From the NCBI RefSeq assembly GCF_964355755.1, contig NC_092676.1, forward strand, positions 12,694,288 through 12,758,287: a stretch of 64,000 nucleotides of DNA, in the 5' to 3' direction. Each line of letters begins with the position of its first letter. Positions within the stretch are counted from its first letter, which is position 1. The notes beneath the pieces were generated by a model. The model ran no database searches, was not told where the DNA came from, and was given only the letters and a program-made list of their open reading frames with translations. This stretch comes from Antedon mediterranea (taxonomy: Eukaryota; Echinodermata; Crinoidea; Comatulida; Antedonidae). The position numbers and the translations under genes are program-made. Positions 22,601 through 35,938 of this stretch are shown in pieces.

Positions 22601-23736
22601 AAAACTTTTCACAAAAAAACATCAAAGTGCACAGAATAGCTTCAAATCGCATTTGGAGACGTTTTAAACCATTTTGTGCATTTCGATAAAACTTTTCACA
22701 TAAAAACAACAAAGTGTACAAAATAGCTTCAAATCGCATTTGGAGACGTTTTAGACCATTTTGTGCATTTCGATGAAACTTGGTTACACAAAAACATCAA
22801 AGTGCTTAAAATCACATTTGAAACCGTTTTAGAGCATTTTGAGCATTTCGATAAAACTTTTCACACAAAAACATCAAAGTGTACAAAATAGCTTCAAATC
22901 ACATTTGAAACCGTTTTAGACCATATTGAGCATTTCGATAAAACTTTTCACACAAAAACATCAAAGTGTACAAAATAGCTTCAAATCGCATTTGGAGACG
23001 TTTTAGACCATTTTGTGTATTTCGATGAAACTTGGTTACACAAAAACATCAAAGTGCTTAAAATCACATTTGAAAGCGTTTTAGAGCATTTTTAGCATTT
23101 CGATAATACTTTTCACACAAAAACATCAAAGTGTACAAAATAGCTTCAAATCGCATTTGGAGACGTTTTAGACCATTTTGTGCATTTCGATGAAACTTGG
23201 TTACACAAAAACATCAAAGTGCTTAAAATCACATTTAAAACAGTTTTAGAGCATTTTGAGCATTTCGATAAAACTTTTCACACAAAAACATCAAAGTGTA
23301 CAAAATAGCTTCAAATCGCATTTAGAGACGTTTTAGACCATTTTGTGCATTTCGAAAAAATTTGTTAACATAAAAAGACCAAAGTGTTTAGAATATCTCC
23401 AAATCGCATTTGGAGACGTTTTAGACCATTTTGTGCATTTCAATGAAACTTGGTTACACAAAAACATCAAAGTGCTTAAAATCACATTTGAAACCGTTTT
23501 AGAGCATTTTTAGCATTTCGATAATACTTTTCACACAAAAACATCAAAGTGTACAAAATAGCTTCAAATCGCATTTAGAGAGGTTTTAGACCATTTTGTG
23601 CATTTCGATAAAACTTTTCACACAAAAACATCAAAGTGTACAAAATAGCTTCAAATCGCATTTAGAGACGTTTTAGACCATTTTGTGCATTTCGATAAAA
23701 CTTTTCACACAAAAACATCAAATTGCACAAAATAGC

Positions 23737-26700
23737 TTAATACCGTGTTTGAAATCGTTTTAAACCATTTTGAGCATGTCGATAAAACTTTTCACAAAAA
23801 AACATCAAAGTGCACAGAATAGCTTCAAATCGCATTTGGAGACGTTTTAAACCATTTTGAGCATTTCGATAAAACTTTTCACACAAAAACATCAAAGTGT
23901 ACAAAATAGCTTCAAATCGCATTTAGAGAGGTTTTAGACCATTTTGTGCATTTCGATAAAACTTTTCACACAAAAACATCAAATTGCACAAAATAGCTTA
24001 ATATCGTGTTTGAAAACGTTTTAAACCATTTTGAGCATGTCGATAAAACTTTTCACACAAAAATATCAAAGCGCACAGAATATCTTCAAATCGCATTTAG
24101 AGACGTTTTAGACCATTTTGTGCATTTCGAAAAAATTTGTTAACATAAAAAGACCAAAGTGTTTAGAATATCTCCAAATCGCATTTGGAGACGTTTTAGA
24201 CCATTTTGTGCATTTCGATGAAACTTGATTACACAAAAACATCAAAGTCCTTAAAATCACATTTAAAACCGTTTTAGAGCGTTTTGAGCATTTCGATAAA
24301 CTTTTCACACAAAAACATCAAAGTGCACAAAATAGCTTCAAATCGCATTTAGAGATGTTTTAGACCATTTTGTGCATTTCGATAAAACTTTTCACACAAA
24401 AACATCAAATTGCACAAAAAAGCTTAATACCGTGTTTGAAATCGTTTTAAACCAATTTGAGCATGTCGAAAAAACTTTTCACACAAAAACATCAAAGTGC
24501 ACAGAATATCTTCAAATAGCATTTAGAGACGTTTTAGACCATTTTGTGCATTTCGAAAAAATTTGTTAACATAAAAAGACCAAAGTGTTTAGAATATCTC
24601 CAAATCGCATTTGGAGACGTTTTAGACCATTTTGTGCATTTCGATGAAACTTGGTTACACAAAAACATCAAAGTGCTTAAAATCACATTTGAAACCGTTT
24701 TAGAGCATTTTGAGCATTTCGATAAAACTTTTCACACAAAAACATCAAAGTGTACAAAATAGCTTCAAATCGCATTTGGAGACGTTTTAGACCATTTTGT
24801 GCATTTCGATGAAACTTGGTTACACAAAAACATCAAAGTGCTTAAAATCACATTTGAAATCGTTTTAGACCATTTTGAGCATTTCGATAAAACTTTTCAC
24901 ACAAAAAAATCAAAGTGCACAAAATAGCTTCAAATCGCATTTGGAGACGTTTTAGACTATTTTGTGCATTTCGAAAAAATTTGTTAACATAAAAAGACCA
25001 AAGTGTTTAGAATATCTCCAAATCGCATTTGGAGACGTTTTAAATCATTTTGTGCATTTCGATGGAACTTGGTTACACAAAAACATCAAAGTGCTTAAAA
25101 TCACATTTAAAACCGTTTTAGAGCATTTTGAGCATTTCGATAAAACTTTTCACACAAAAACATCAAATTGCACAAAATAGCTTAATATCGTGTTTGAAAA
25201 CGTTTTAAACCATTTTGAGCATGTCGATAAAACTTTTCACATAAAAATATCAAAGTGCACAGAATAGCTTCAAATCGCATTTGGAGACGTTTTAGACCAT
25301 TTTGAGCATTTCGATAAAACTTTTCACACAAAAACATCAAAGTGTACAAAATAGCTTCAAATCGCATTTAGAGAGGTTTTAGACCATTTTGTGCATTTCG
25401 ATAAAACTTTTCACACAAAAACATCAAATTGCACAAAATAGCTTAATATCGTGTTTGAAAACGTTTTAAACCATTTTGAGCATGTCGATAAAACTTTTCA
25501 CACAAAAATATCAAAGCGCACAGAATATCTTCAAATCGCATTTAGAGACGTTTTAGACCATTTTGTGCATTTCGAAAAAATTTGTTAACATAAAAAGACC
25601 AAAGTGTTTAGAATATCTCCAAATCGCATTTGGAGACGTTTTAGACCATTTTGTGCATTTCGATGAAACTTGATTACACAAAAACATCAAAGTGCTTAAA
25701 ATCACATTTAAAACCGTTTTAGAGCGTTTTGAGCATTTCGATAAACTTTTCACACAAAAACATCAAAGTGCACAAAATAGCTTCAAATCGCATTTAGAGA
25801 TGTTTTAGACCATTTTGTGCATTTCGATAAAACTTTTCACACAAAAACATCAAATTGCACAAAAAAGCTTAATACCGTGTTTGAAATCGTTTTAAACCAA
25901 TTTGAGCATGTCGAAAAAACTTTTCACACAAAAACATCAAAGTGCACAGAATATCTTCAAATCGCATTTAGAGACGTTTTAGACCATTTTGTGCATTTCG
26001 AAAAAATTTGTTAACATAAAAAGACCAAAGTGTTTAGAATATCTCCAAATCGCATTTGGAGACGTTTTAGACCATTTTGTGCATTTCGATGAAACTTGGT
26101 TACACAAAAACATCAAAGTGCTTAAAATCACATTTGAAACCGTTTTAGAGCATTTTGAGCATTTCGATAAAACTTTTCACACAAAAACATCAAAGTGTAC
26201 AAAATAGCTTCAAATCACATTTGAAACCGTTTTAGACCATTTTGAGCATTTCGATAAAACTTTTCACACAAAAACATCAAAGTGTACAAAATAGCTTCAA
26301 ATCGCATTTGGAGACGTTTTAGACCATTTTGTGCATTTCGATGAAACTTGGTTACACAAAAACATCAAAGTGCTTAAAATCACATTTGAAACCGTTTTAG
26401 AGCATTTTTAGCATTTCGATAATACTTTTCACACAAAAACATCAAAGTGTACAAAATAGCTTCAAATCGCATTTGGAGACGTTTTAGACCATTTTGTGCA
26501 TTTCGATGAAACTTGGTTACACAAAAACATCAAAGTGCTTAAAATCACATTTGAAATCGTTTTAGACCATTTTGAGCATTTCGATAAAACTTTTCACACA
26601 AAAAAATCAAAGTGCACAAAATAGCTTCAAATCGCATTTGGAGACGTTTTAGACTATTTTGTGCATTTCGAAAAAATTTGTTAACATAAAAAGACCAAAG

Positions 26701-26878
26701 TGTTTAGAATATCTCCAAATCGCATTTGGAGACGTTTTAAATCATTTTGTGCATTTCGATGGAACTTGGTTACACAAAAACATCAAAGTGCTTAAAATCA
26801 CATTTAAAACCGTTTTAGAGCATTTTGAGCATTTCGATAAAACTTTTCACACAAAAACATCAAATTGCACAAAATAGC
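23737..26878. repeat. HOR-1445, two tandem units (1,445 and 1,697 bp)
   Basis: Landmarks at 23,737, 24,108, 24,372, 24,544 recur at 25,182, 25,553, 25,817, 25,989, all 1,445 bp apart. Unit 2 is 252 bp longer because its inner segment is the 670-bp form (25,989-26,659), while unit 1 has the 418-bp form (24,544-24,962). The difference is exactly one H+B+C trimer (87+88+77). Unit 2 carries CACATAAAAATATC near 25,240 in place of CACAAAAAAAC. The pair is repeated at 49,968-53,109. Confidence 0.85.
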
Positions 26879-29800
26879 TTAATATCGTGTTTGAAAACGT
26901 TTTAAACCATTTTGAGCATGTCGATAAAACTTTTCACATAAAAATATCAAAGTGCACAGAATAGCTTCAAATCGCATTTGGAGACGTTTTAGACCATTTT
27001 GTGCATTTTGGTAAAACTTTTCACACAAAAACATCAAATTGCACAAAATAGCTTAATATCGTGTTTGAAAACGTTTTAAACCATTTTGAGCATGTCGATA
27101 AAACTTTTCACTCAAAAATATCAAAGTGCACAGAATATCTTCAAATCGCATTTAGAGACGTTTTAGACCATTTTGTGCATTTTGAAAAAATTTGTTAACA
27201 TAAAAAGACCAAAGTGTTTAGAATATCTCCAAATCGCATTTGGAGACGTTTTAGACCATTTTGTGTTTTTCGAAAAAACTTTTCACACAAAAACATCAAA
27301 GTGTACAAAATTGCTTCAAATCGCATTTGGAGACGTTTTAGACCATTTTGTGCATTTTGGTAAAACTTTTCACACAAAAACATCAAAATTCACAAAATAG
27401 CTTAATATCGTGTTTGAAAACGTTTTAAACCATTTTGAGCATGTCGATAAAACTTTTCACTCAAAAATATCAAAGTGCACAGAATATCTTCAAATCGCAT
27501 TTAGAGACGTTTTAGACCATTTTGTGCATTTCGAAAAAAATTGTTAACATAAAAAGACCAAAGTGTTTAGAATATCTCCAAATCGCATTTGGAGACGTTT
27601 TAGACCATTTTGCGCATTTCGATGAAACTTGGTTACACAAAAACATCAAAGTGCTTAAAATCACATTTAAAACCGTTTTAGAGCGTTTTGAGCATTTCGA
27701 TAAACTTTTCAAACAAAAACATCAAAGTGTACAAAATAGCTTCAAATCGTATTTGGAGACGTTTTAGACCATTTTGTGCGTTTCGATGAATCTTGGTTAC
27801 ACAAAAACATCAAAGTGCTTAAAATCACATTTAAAACCGTTTTAGTGCATTTTGAGCATTTCGATAAAACTTTTCACACAAAAACATCAAAGTGCACAAA
27901 ATAGCTTCAAATCGCATTTAGAGATGTTTTAGACCATTTTGTGCGTTTCGATAAAACTTTTCACACAAAAACATCAAATTGCACAAAATAGCTTAATATC
28001 GTGTTTGAAAACGTTTTAGACCATTTTGAGCATGTCGATAAAACTTTTCACACAAAAACATAAAAGTGCACAAAATAGCTTCAAATCGCATTTAGAGATG
28101 TTTTAGACCATTTTGTGCGTTTCGATAAAACTTTTCACACAAAAACATCAAATTGCACAAAATAGCTTAATATCGTGTTTGAAAACGTTTTAGACCATTT
28201 TGAGCATGTCGATAAAACTTTTCACACAAAAACATAAAAGTGCACAGAATAGCTTCAAATCGCATTTGGAGACGTTTTAGACCATTTTGTGCATTTCGAA
28301 AAAACTTTTTAACATAAAAACACCAAAGTGCTTAGAATAGCTTCAAATCGCATTTGGAGACGTTTTAGACCATTTTGTGCATTTCGATGAAACTTGGTTA
28401 CACAAAAACATCAAAGTGCTTAAAATCACATTTGAAACCGTTATAGAGCATTTTTAGCATTTCGATAAAACTTTTCACACAAAAACATCAAAGTGTACAA
28501 AATAGCTTCAAATCACATTTGAAACCGTTTTAGACCATTTTGAGCATTTCGATAAAACTTTTCACACAAAAACATCAAAGTGTACAGAATAGCTTCAAAT
28601 CGCATTTGGAGACGTTTTAGACCATTTTGTGCATTTCGATGAAACTTGGTTACACAAAAACATCAAAGTGCTTAAAATCACATTTGAAACCGTTTTAGAG
28701 CATTTTTAACATTTCGATAATACTTTTCACACAAAAACATCAAAGTGTACAAAATAGCTTCAAATCACATTTGAAACCGTTTTAGACCATATTGAGCATT
28801 TCGATAAAACTTTTCACACAAAAACATCAAAGTGTACAAAATAGCTTCAAATCGCATTTGGAGACGTTTTAGACCATTTTGTGCATTTCGATGAAACTTG
28901 GTTACACAAAAACATCAAAGTGCTTAAAATCACATTTGAAAGCGTTTTAGAGCATTTTTAGCATTTCGATAATACTTTTCACACAAAAACATCAAAGTGC
29001 ACAAAATAGCTTCAAATCGCATTTAGAGATGTTTTAGACCATTTTGTGCATTTCGATAAAACTTTTCACACAAAAACATCAAATTGCACAAAATAGCTTA
29101 ATACCGTGTTTGAAATCATTTTAAACCATTTTGAGCATGTCGATAAAACTTTTCACACAAAAACATCAAAGTTTTTAGAATATCTCCAAATCGCATTTGG
29201 AGACGTTTTAGACCATTTTGTGCATTTCGATGAAACTTGGTTACACAAAAACATCAAAGTGCTTAAAATCACATTTGAAACCGTTTTAGAGCATTTTGAG
29301 CATTTCGATAAAACTTTTCAAACAAAAACATCAAAGTGTACAAAATAGCTTCAAATCACATTTGAAACCGTTTTAGACCATTTTGAGCATTTCGATAAAA
29401 CTTTTCACACAAAAACATCAAAGTGTACAAAATAGCTTCAAATCGCATTTGGAGACGTTTTAGACCATTTTGTGCATTTCGATGAAACTTGGTTACACAA
29501 AAACATCAAAGTGCTTAAAATCACATTTGAAACCGTTTTAGACCATTTTTAGCATTTCGATAATACTTTTCACACAAAACATCAAAGTGTACAAAATAGC
29601 TTCAAATCGCATTTGGAGACGTTTTAGACCATTTTGTGCATTTCGATGAAACTTGGTTACACAAAAACATCAAAGTGCTTAAAATCACATTTGAAACCGT
29701 TTTAGACCATTTTGAGCATTTCGATAAAACTTTTCACACAAAAAAATCAAAGTGCACAAAATAGCTTCAAATCGCATTTGGGGACGTTTTAGACTATTTT

Positions 29801-30350
29801 GTGCATTTCGAAAAAAATTGTTAACATAAAAAGACCAAAGTGTTTAGAATATCTCCAAATCGCATTTGGAGACGTTTTAAACCATTTTGTGCATTTCGAT
29901 GGAACTTGGTTACACAAAAACATCAAAGTGCTTAAAATCACATTTAAAACCGTTTTAGAGCATTTTTAGCATTTCGATAAAACTTTTCACACAAAAACAT
30001 CAAAGTGTACAAAATAGCTTCAAATCGCATTTAGAGAGGTTTTAGACAATTTTGTGCATTTCGATAAAACTTTTCACACAAAAACATCAAAGTGTACAAA
30101 ATAGCTTCAAATTGCATTTAGAGACGTTTTAGACCATTTTGTGCATTTCGATAAAACTTTTCACACAAAAACATCAAATTGCACAAAATCGTTTTAAACC
30201 ATTTTAAATCGTTTTAAACCATTTTGAGCATGTCGATAAAACTTTTCACAAAAAACATCAAAGTGCACAGAATAGCTTCAAATTGCATTTGGAGACGTTT
30301 TAGAGCATTTTGTGCATTTCGATAAAATGTGTTAACATAAAAAGACCAAA
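26879..30350. repeat. F/E/D segment, 174-bp dimers and 1,204-bp segment
   Basis: No gene. In order: F-rich monomers with TTTTGGTAAAAC, the shared F/E/D segment (27,173-27,767), GATGAATC dimer, two A-F dimers, M monomer (near 28,329), C/H/B monomers with TTTTTAACATTTCG, then the 1,204-bp segment (29,106-30,310). A shortened AAAACATC tail near 29,577 and the GGGGACG monomer near 29,780 are shared with the copies near 10,760/10,965, 21,352/21,553, 47,667/47,870 and 55,808/56,010. Confidence 0.78.
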
Positions 30351-32400
30351 GTGTTTAGAATATCTTCAAATCACATTTGGAGACGTTTTAGACCATTTTT
30401 TGCATTTCGATGAAACTTGGTTACACAAAAACATCAAAGTGCTTAAAATCACATTTAAAACCGTTTTAGAGCATTTTTAGCATTTCGATAAAACTTTTCA
30501 CACAAAAACATCAAAGTGTACAAAATAGCTTCAAATCGCATTTAGAGAGGTTTTAGACAATTTTGTGCATTTCGATAAAACTTGTCACACAAAAACATCA
30601 AAGTGTACAAAATAGCTTCAAATTGCATTTAGAGACGTTTTAGACCATTTTGTGCATTTCGATAAAACTTTTCACACAAAAACATCAAATTGCACAAAAT
30701 CGTTTTAAACCATTTTAAATCGTTTTAAACCATTTTGAGCATTTCGATAAAACTTTTCACAAAAAACATCAAAGTGCACAGAATAGCTTCAAATTGCATT
30801 TGGAGACGTTTTAGAGCATTTTGTGCATTTCGATAAAATGTGTTAACAGAAAAAGACCAAAGTGTTTAGAATATCTTCAAATCACATTTGGAGACGTTTT
30901 AGACCATTTTTTGCATTTCGATGAAACTTGGTTACACAAAAACATCAAAGTGCTTAAAATCACATTTGAAACCGTTTTAGAGCATTTTGAGCATTTCGAT
31001 AAAACTTTTCACACAAAAACATCAAAGTGTACAAAATAGCTTCAAATCGCATTTAGAGAGGTTTTAGACAATTTTGTGCATTTCGATAAAACTTTTCACA
31101 CAAAAACATCAAAGTGTACAAAATAGCTTCAAATTGCATTTAGAGACGTTTTAGACCATTTTGTGCATTTCGATAAAACTTTTCACACAAAAACATAAAA
31201 TTGCACAAAATCGTTTTAAACCATTTTAAATCGTTTTAAACCATTTTGAGCATGTCGATAAAACTTTTCACAAAAAACATCAAAGTGCACAGAATAGCTT
31301 CAAATTGCATTTGGAGACGTTTTAGAGCATTTTGTGCATTTCGATAAAATGTGTTAACATAAAAAGACCAAAGTGTTTAGAATATCTTCAAATCACATTT
31401 GGAGACGTTTTAGACCATTTTTTGCATTTCGATGAAACTTGGTTACACAAAAACATCAAAGTGCTTAAAATCACATTTGAAACCGTTTTAGAGCATTTTG
31501 AGCATTTCGATAAAACTTTTCACACAAAAACATCAAAGTGTACAAAATAGCTTCAAATCGCATTTAGAGACGTTTTAGACCATTTTTTGCATTTCGATGA
31601 AACTTGGTTACACAAAAACATCAAAGTGCTTAAAATCACATTTAAAACCGTTTTAGAGCATTTTTAGCATTTCGATAAAACTTTTCACACAAAAACATCA
31701 AAGTGTACAAAATAGCTTCAAATCGCATTTAGAGAGGTTTTAGACAATTTTGTGCATTTCGATAAAACTTTTCACACAAAAACATCAAAGTGTACAAAAT
31801 AGCTTCAAATTGCATTTAGAGACGTTTTAGACCATTTTGTGCATTTCGATAAAACTTTTCACACAAAAACATCAAATTGCACAAAATCGTTTTAAACCAT
31901 TTTAAATCGTTTTAAACCATTTTGAGCATTTCGATAAAACTTTTCACAAAAAACATCAAAGTGCACAGAATAGCTTCAAATTGCATTTGGAGACGTTTTA
32001 GAGCATTTTGTGCATTTCGATAAAATGTGTTAACATAAAAAGACCAAAGTGTTTAGAATATCTTCAAATCACATTTGGAGACGTTTTAGACCATTTTTTG
32101 CATTTCGATGAAACTTGGTTACACAAAAACATCAAAGTGCTTAAAATCACATTTGAAACCGTTTTAGAGCATTTTGAGCATTTCGATAAAACTTTTCACA
32201 CAAAAACATCAAAGTGTACAAAATAGCTTCAAATCGCATTTAGAGACGTTTTAGACCATTTTGTGCATTTCGAAAAAATTTGTTAACATAAAAAGACCAA
32301 AGTGTTTAGAATATCTCCAAATCGCATTTGGAGACGTTTTAGACCATTTTGTGCATTTCGATGAAACTTGGTTACACAAAAACATCAAAGTGCTTAAAAT
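30351..32400. repeat. HOR-676 family run: 511, 511, 676 bp and a partial unit
   Basis: Units begin at GTGTTTAG monomers at 30,351, 30,862 and 31,373, then 32,049. The first two are 511 bp (six monomers 88+77+87+87+84+88), which is the 676-bp 8-mer minus one 165-bp long-short dimer. In unit 1 the retained C is the AAAACC/TTTTTAGC form and in unit 2 the GAAACC/TTTTGAGC form, so the two lost different dimers or recombined at different points. The run ends at the poly-A junction. Confidence 0.85.
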
Positions 32401-32416
32401 AAAAAAAAATGATTTT
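32390..32416. other. Out-of-register junction with poly-A filler
   Basis: A type C monomer starts normally (GTGCTTAAAAT, ending 32,400), then reads nine A, TGA, and re-enters the repeat at TTTTCACAC (32,413). The resulting monomer is only 44 bp. The left flank matches the context at about 12,430-12,560. The right flank matches sequence after 10,75x, 21,34x, 29,57x and 55,798. The bases AAAAAAAAATGA have no counterpart in other monomers. It looks like an end-joining scar of a ~1.8-kb tandem duplication, or an assembly join. Confidence 0.8.
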
Positions 32417-33197
32417 CACACAAAAACATCAAAGTGTACAAAATAGCTTCAAATCGCATTTGGAGACGTTTTAGACCATTTTGTGCATTTCGATGAAACT
32501 TGGTTACACAAAAACATCAAAGTGCTTAAAATCACATTTGAAACCGTTTTAGACCATTTTGAGCATTTCGATAAAACTTTTCACACAAAAAAATCAAAGT
32601 GCACAAAATAGCTTCAAATCGCATTTGGGGACGTTTTAGACTATTTTGTGCATTTCGAAAAAAATTGTTAACATAAAAAGACCAAAGTGTTTAGAATATC
32701 TCCAAATCGCATTTGGAGACGTTTTAAACCATTTTGTGCATTTCGATGGAACTTGGTTACACAAAAACATCAAAGTGCTTAAAATCACATTTAAAACCGT
32801 TTTAGAGCATTTTTAGCATTTCGATAAAACTTTTCACACAAAAACATCAAAGTGTACAAAATAGCTTCAAATCGCATTTAGAGAGGTTTTAGACAATTTT
32901 GTGCATTTCGATAAAACTTTTCACACAAAAACATCAAAGTGTACAAAATAGCTTCAAATTGCATTTAGAGACGTTTTAGACCATTTTGTGCATTTCGATA
33001 AAACTTTTCACACAAAAACATAAAATTGCACAAAATCGTTTTAAACCATTTTAAATCGTTTTAAACCATTTTGAGCATGTCGATAAAACTTTTCACAAAA
33101 AACATCAAAGTGCACAGAATAGCTTCAAATTGCATTTGGAGACGTTTTAGAGCATTTTGTGCATTTCGATAAAATGTGTTAACATAAAAAGACCAAA

Positions 33198-33873
33198 GTG
33201 TTTAGAATATCTTCAAATCACATTTGGAGACGTTTTAGACCATTTTTTGCATTTCGATGAAACTTGGTTACACAAAAACATCAAAGTGCTTAAAATCACA
33301 TTTGAAACCGTTTTAGAGCATTTTGAGCATTTCGATAAAACTTTTCACACAAAAACATCAAAGTGTACAAAATAGCTTCAAATCGCATTTAGAGACGTTT
33401 TAGACCATTTTTTGCATTTCGATGAAACTTGGTTACACAAAAACATCAAAGTGCTTAAAATCACATTTAAAACCGTTTTAGAGCATTTTTAGCATTTCGA
33501 TAAAACTTTTCACACAAAAACATCAAAGTGTACAAAATAGCTTCAAATCGCATTTAGAGAGGTTTTAGACAATTTTGTGCATTTCGATAAAACTTTTCAC
33601 ACAAAAACATCAAAGTGTACAAAATAGCTTCAAATTGCATTTAGAGACGTTTTAGACCATTTTGTGCATTTCGATAAAACTTTTCACACAAAAACATCAA
33701 ATTGCACAAAATCGTTTTAAACCATTTTAAATCGTTTTAAACCATTTTGAGCATTTCGATAAAACTTTTCACAAAAAACATCAAAGTGCACAGAATAGCT
33801 TCAAATTGCATTTGGAGACGTTTTAGAGCATTTTGTGCATTTCGATAAAATGTGTTAACATAAAAAGACCAAA
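33198..33873. repeat. HOR-676, complete 676-bp copy
   Basis: Same eight monomers as the copy at 11,535 without the one-base loss, so the length is exactly 88+77+88+77+87+87+84+88 = 676. Other full copies are 31,373-32,048, 56,582-57,257, 61,796-62,471 and 62,983-63,658. Confidence 0.9.
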
Positions 33874-35030
33874 GTGTTTAGAATATCTTCAAATCACATT
33901 TGGAGACGTTTTAGACCATTTTTTGCATTTCGATGAAACTTGGTTACACAAAAACATCAAAGTGCTTAAAATCACATTTGAAACCGTTTTAGAGCATTTT
34001 GAGCATTTCGATAAAACTTTTCACACAAAAACATCAAAGTGTACAAAATAGCTTCAAATCGCATTTAGAGACGTTTTAGACCATTTTGTGCATTTCGAAA
34101 AAATTTGTTAACATAAAAAGACCAAAGTGTTTAGAATATCTCCAAATCGCATTTGGAGACGTTTTAGACCATTTTGTGCATTTCGATGAAACTTGGTTAC
34201 ACAAAAACATCAAAGTGCTTAAAATCACATTTGAAACCGTTTTAGAGCATTTTTAGCATTTCGATAATACTTTTCACACAAAAACATCAAAGTGTACAAA
34301 ATAGCTTCAAATCGCATTTGGAGACGTTTTAGACCATTTTGTGCATTTCGATGAAACTTGGTTACACAAAAACATCAAAGTGCTTAAAATCACATTTGAA
34401 ACCGTTTTAGACCATTTTGAGCATTTCGATAAAACTTTTCACACAAAAAAATCAAAGTGCACAAAATAGCTTCAAATCGCATTTGGAGACGTTTTAGACT
34501 ATTTTGTGCATTTTGAAAAAATTTGTTAACATAAAAAGACCAAAGTGTTTAGAATATCTCCAAATCGCATTTGGAGACGTTTTAAACCATTTTGTGCATT
34601 TCGATGGAACTTGGTTACACAAAAACATCAAAGTGCTTAAAATCACATTTAAAACCGTTTTAGAGCATTTTGAGCATTTCGATAAAACTTTTCACACAAA
34701 AACATCAAAGTGTACAAAATAGCTTCAAATCGCATTTAGAGACGTTTTAGACCATTTTGTGCATTTCGATAAAACTTTTCACACAAAAACATCAAATTGC
34801 ACAAATAGCTTAATACCGTGTTTGAAATCGTTTTAAACCATTTTGAGCATGTCGATAAAACTTTTCACAAAAAAACATCAAAGTGCACAGAATAGCTTCA
34901 AATCGCATTTGGAGACGTTTTAAACCATTTTGTGCATTTCGATAAAACTTTTCACATAAAAACAACAAAGTGTACAAAATAGCTTCAAATCGCATTTGGA
35001 GACGTTTTAGACCATTTTGTGCATTTCGAT

Positions 35031-35044
35031 GAAACTCATCAAAG
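35031..35044. repeat. 14-bp deletion junction in a D/B-type tail
   Basis: GATGAAACT is joined directly to CATCAAAG, lacking TGGTTACACAAAAA, so this long monomer is 74 bp. The identical junction is at 58,411-58,427. The related segment near 22,780 has the full tail, so the deletion arose after that lineage split and was then copied. Confidence 0.85.
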
Positions 35045-35938
35045 TGCTTAAAATCACATTTGAAACCGTTTTAGAGCATTTTGAGCATTTCGATAAAACT
35101 TTTCACACAAAAACATCAAAGTGTACAAAATAGCTTCAAATCACATTTGAAACCGTTTTAGACCATATTGAGCATTTCGATAAAACTTTTCACACAAAAA
35201 CATCAAAGTGTACAAAATAGCTTCAAATCGCATTTGGAGACGTTTTAGACCATTTTGTGTATTTCGATGAAACTTGGTTACACAAAAACATCAAAGTGCT
35301 TAAAATCACATTTGAAAGCGTTTTAGAGCATTTTTAGCATTTCGATAATACTTTTCACACAAAAACATCAAAGTGTACAAAATAGCTTCAAATCGCATTT
35401 GGAGACGTTTTAGACCATTTTGTGCATTTCGATGAAACTTGGTTACACAAAAACATCAAAGTGCTTAAAATCACATTTAAAACAGTTTTAGAGCATTTTG
35501 AGCATTTCGATAAAACTTTTCACACAAAAACATCAAAGTGTACAAAATAGCTTCAAATCGCATTTAAAGAGGTTTTAGACCATTTTGTGCATTTCGATAA
35601 AACTTTTCACACAAAAACATCAAAGTGTACAAAATAGCTTCAAATCGCATTTAGAGACGTTTTAGACCATCTTGTGCATTTCGATAAAACTTTTCACACA
35701 AAAACATCAAATTGCACAAAATAGCTTAATATCGTGTTTGAAAACGTTTTAAACCATTTTGAGCATGTCGATAAAACTTTTCACACAAAAATATCAAAGT
35801 GCACAGAATATCTTCAAATCGCATTTAGAGACGTTTTAGACCATTTTGTGCATTTCGAAAAAATTTGTTAACATAAAAAGACCAAAGTGTTTAGAATATC
35901 TCCAAATCGCATTTGGAGACGTTTTAGACCATTTTGTG

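Larger units (their letters stand above)
22601..30910. repeat. Large block repeated at 48,832-57,306
   Basis: No gene. Offset 26,231 bp from the left breakpoint (between about 22,601 and 22,611, where GCATGTCG versus GCATTTCG differ upstream of CACAAAAAAAC) through 30,310. Markers include AACAACAAAG 22,705/48,936, TGTGTATTTCG 23,015/49,246, the two HOR-1445 units, the F/E/D segment 27,173/53,404 and the 1,204-bp segment. Sister copies of the GTTAACAGAAAAAG monomer lie at 30,84x and 57,24x, offset there by 26,396 because the first copy lacks 165 bp. Confidence 0.85.
32413..35938. repeat. Block repeated at 55,798-59,321
   Basis: No gene. Offset 23,383-23,384 bp, supported by the AAAAAAATC tail (32,594/55,978), HOR-676 (33,198/56,582), the 14-bp deletion junction (35,037/58,420), TGTGTATTTCG (35,257/58,640) and ACCATCTTGTGC (35,668/59,051). 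Similarity ends at about 35,939/59,322, where TTTTGTGCATTTCAATG faces TTTTGTGTTTTTCG. It contains one complete 676-bp HOR (33,198-33,873) and the start of a second. Confidence 0.83.

Noticed and set aside
32401-32409. Poly-A tail of a retrotransposon or processed transcript
   Set aside because: Nine A bases are directly flanked by satellite on both sides, with no inserted body and no target-site duplication. Kept only as a junction of uncertain origin.
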